A stretch of DNA of 6,872 nucleotides from Solirubrobacterales bacterium (GTDB lineage: Bacteria > Actinomycetota > Thermoleophilia > Solirubrobacterales > Solirubrobacteraceae): contig PMKB01000201.1 of NCBI GenBank assembly GCA_003157595.1, positions 1 through 6,872 on the forward strand. Direction: 5' to 3'. Below are positions 5,375 through 6,872 of the stretch, piece after piece. The translations under genes and the position numbers were made by a program. Each line of letters opens with the position of its first letter. Position 1 is the stretch's first letter. The notes under the pieces are model-generated. The model was not told the origin of the DNA and made no database searches. It worked only from the letters and a program-made list of their open reading frames with translations.

Positions 5375-6166
5375 ATGCCACCCAAACTGGTGGGAACAGT
5401 CGCGGTCATGGCCGCCCTTTTGGTGCCTGCGCCCAGCGCGCTCGCGGCCGGCCACACGCGGGCCGCGGCGCTCGCCAAGGGCGACCTTGTGGTCACCTTC
5501 AGCGGCGCCGGCAGCGGCAGCTACCGCTTTCACGAGCCCGCGGTCGGCGCCGGAAGCGCGTGCCGGGTCGCCGACACGACCTACAACGAGACCGACTCCT
5601 ACCACTGGATCTACCGTTTCGTCGTGCCGCCCACCGGCGGCAGCAGCGACACGCCGATCGCGCTGAGCGCCGAGGGGCAGCTCAGCGCGAATCAGCAGCT
5701 CCTGCAGTGCGCCGGCAACGCGGCGGTGACGAGCACCTGCAGCCAGGGGCTGCGTGCGCCGCTGCCCACCAACGGCGCCGATCTCACCTACCCCGGGGTG
5801 ACCGTCGGCCTGGTCGGGCGCTCGGTGACCGTCGGAGCGCTCGGCGAACTGGTCCCCGCGACGCCGCAGCCGCTCTGCAGCGGCATCGGCGTGCTGCTGC
5901 CGAACCCCGTCGAGGCGTTCGCCGAGTTGCAGGCGAATGTGAGCATCTCGCGCGCCGACCTTGCGAGCAGCGGCGATGTGACCAAGCGCTACACGATCGC
6001 CGGGTCCAGCCTCTACGCGGGCGTGGCGCTGAGCGGCAGCTGCAACTCCGCGAACTGCGACACCGCGACCTGCGTGAGCACCGCCACGCCGGGCGGCGGC
6101 GGGCCGAGCGCCTGCAGCTTCAACGAGAGCTACACCGGAACGATCGAGGTTCGCGTCGTCAGGTAG
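5375..6166 (+). CDS. Secreted protein of unknown function with eight cysteines
   Basis: This 263-residue protein opens with a clear Sec signal peptide: Lys4, a hydrophobic core LVGTVAVMAALLV (5-17) and the cleavage region PAPSALAA (18-25), predicted to be cut around residue 24 or 25. The mature part is rich in Gly, Ser, Thr and Ala and contains exactly eight cysteines, four of them clustered towards the C-terminus (GSCNSANCDTATC and SACSFN). This is consistent with up to four disulfides outside the membrane. Beta-strand-like stretches dominate, such as GDLVVTFSG, YRFVVP and TIEVRVV; there are no membrane anchors, LPXTG or lipobox. No family is recognised. I chose ATG 5375 because it gives a textbook signal peptide; in-frame GTG codons at 5315 and 5366 would put extra residues before it. 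The stop overlaps the convergent coiled-coil gene by 8 bp. Confidence 0.8.
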   Translation: MPPKLVGTVAVMAALLVPAPSALAAGHTRAAALAKGDLVVTFSGAGSGSYRFHEPAVGAGSACRVADTTYNETDSYHWIYRFVVPPTGGSSDTPIALSAEGQLSANQQLLQCAGNAAVTSTCSQGLRAPLPTNGADLTYPGVTVGLVGRSVTVGALGELVPATPQPLCSGIGVLLPNPVEAFAELQANVSISRADLASSGDVTKRYTIAGSSLYAGVALSGSCNSANCDTATCVSTATPGGGGPSACSFNESYTGTIEVRVVR

Positions 6167-6515
6167 CGAGCGCGCGTGCCAGCGCGTCCGGCGCCGACTC
6201 GCCGGCGCGGCGCACCACCAGCGCCCGGCGCACGCGGCCGGTGAACGCCTCGACCGACCCGTCGCCGCGCAGGTCCACGCCGCCACGCACGCTGTGGCCG
6301 CGGCTGCCCGGACCGGCGATCTCGAGCCGCGCCGCGACCTGGCGAACCGGCTCGATCCGCCGGCTCATGAAGCGCACCTCCTCACGCGAGGCCGCTGACT
6401 GAAGCTCGCCCACACGGCGCTCGAGCGCCGCGATCGCGTCCTCGAGCGTCTGGAGGCGCTGATGCTCGACCCGGGAGCCCGCGCGCGTCGTCAGTATCCA
6501 CGCAGCGGCGGTCAA
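6159..6515 (-). CDS. Hypothetical 118-residue coiled-coil protein coupled to citrate synthase
   Basis: No family is recognised. Residues 21-38 form a clean heptad series (Leu21, Leu24, Ile28, Leu31, Val35, Leu38), so a dimeric or trimeric coiled coil is likely. The second half (about 55-118) is Arg/Gly/Val-rich and may form a small beta region ([25 protein letters not shown]). A short hydrophobic start (AAAWILTT) is too brief for a membrane anchor. The start is TTG 6515, which overlaps the gltA stop in TTGA, implying translational coupling. The alternative Met50 would discard the coiled coil. The gene is open across its full length and ends by overlapping the convergent secreted-protein gene by 8 bp. 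Its position suggests co-expression with citrate synthase, but no role can be assigned. Confidence 0.6.
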   Translation of the reverse strand: MTAAAWILTTRAGSRVEHQRLQTLEDAIAALERRVGELQSAASREEVRFMSRRIEPVRQVAARLEIAGPGSRGHSVRGGVDLRGDGSVEAFTGRVRRALVVRRAGESAPDALARALAT

Positions 6516-6872
6516 CCACGGTCTGCGAGCGGCACGTAGGTCCGCTCGCGCTCGCCGGTGTAGATCTGACGCGGGCGCGCGATCTTCTGCTCAGGGTCCT
6601 GCACCATCTCCAGCCACTGCGCGACCCAGCCGCTCGTGCGACCGATCGCGAACATCACCGGGAACATCGACATCGGCATGCCGAGCGCCTCATAGATCAG
6701 GCCGGAGTAGAAGTCGACGTTCGGGTAGAGCTTGCGCGAGACGAAGTACTCGTCCTCGAGCGCGATCTTCTCGAGCTCGGTCGCGATCGCCAGCAGGGGG
6801 TTGGTGCCGGTCACCTCGAAGACGTCGTCAGCCGCCTTCTTGATGATCCGCGCCCGCGGGTCGTAGTTCTTG
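6512..6872 (-). CDS. gltA: Citrate synthase, C-terminal 119 residues, cut by window edge
   Basis: The visible C-terminus matches bacterial citrate synthase: [18 protein letters not shown], then [23 protein letters not shown] with the catalytic Asp in NVDFYSG, then [16 protein letters not shown] and the closing [19 protein letters not shown] and YVPLADRG. This ending is typical of GltA-type (type II) enzymes. The enzyme condenses oxaloacetate and acetyl-CoA to citrate in the TCA cycle. The two upstream catalytic histidines and the rest of the gene lie to the right of the window. The stop TGA (6514-6512) overlaps the TTG start of the small coiled-coil gene. Confidence 0.96.
   Translation of the reverse strand, partial: KNYDPRARIIKKAADDVFEVTGTNPLLAIATELEKIALEDEYFVSRKLYPNVDFYSGLIYEALGMPMSMFPVMFAIGRTSGWVAQWLEMVQDPEQKIARPRQIYTGERERTYVPLADRG

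Noticed and set aside
1..6872. A new defence, CRISPR, mobile or biosynthetic system
   Set aside because: No repeat array, transposase, integrase, nuclease, toxin-antitoxin pair or assembly-line enzyme is visible. The recognised genes are housekeeping, and the unknown small genes are too limited to call a system.

Overview
This 6.9-kb window is very GC-rich and densely packed chromosomal DNA. It carries mostly housekeeping genes on both strands, with short or overlapping gene junctions and several GTG or TTG starts. The overall style fits a deep-branching high-GC actinobacterium, and I lean towards the Thermoleophilia/Solirubrobacterales. The protein flavour supports this: an actinobacterial AarF, a YgjP-type metalloprotease and a type II citrate synthase. 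The taxon is inferred from composition and protein style, not from a marker gene.

Layout. At the left edge, a glyoxalase I gene (gloA, cut by the window end) runs leftwards. It is divergent from a glyoxalase-II-like metallo-beta-lactamase hydrolase (321-1085), which is followed after 24 bp by an AarF/UbiB-type ABC1 kinase (1110-2543). That kinase collides tail to tail with a pyruvate kinase (2479-3885, minus strand), and their 3' ends overlap by 65 bp. Upstream of pyk on the same strand lie two small, translationally coupled genes of unknown function (3972-4331 and 4331-4615). The second carries a beta-strand motif reminiscent of phage tail proteins. Divergent from them, across only 22 bp, is a YgjP-type zinc metallohydrolase (4638-5318), followed by a secreted protein with eight cysteines (5375-6166). 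The right end is a minus-strand pair: the C-terminal 119 residues of citrate synthase (gltA) and a coupled 118-residue coiled-coil protein (6159-6515).

How the genes fit together. Pyruvate kinase and citrate synthase are central carbon enzymes. The gloA/hydrolase pair looks like a route for clearing methylglyoxal, a by-product of triose phosphates. The AarF kinase probably serves quinone or lipid metabolism. These links are functional inference; no single operon ties them together.

The most interesting signal is regulatory. Several starts sit a short, fixed distance from TANNNT-like -10 boxes, as expected for leaderless mRNAs. At 4613-4640 two divergent genes share overlapping -10 boxes, each exactly 7 nt from a GTG start. 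I saw no CRISPR array, rRNA or tRNA gene, insertion sequence, or recognisable defence or biosynthetic system. No stretch longer than about 90 bases lacks a gene.
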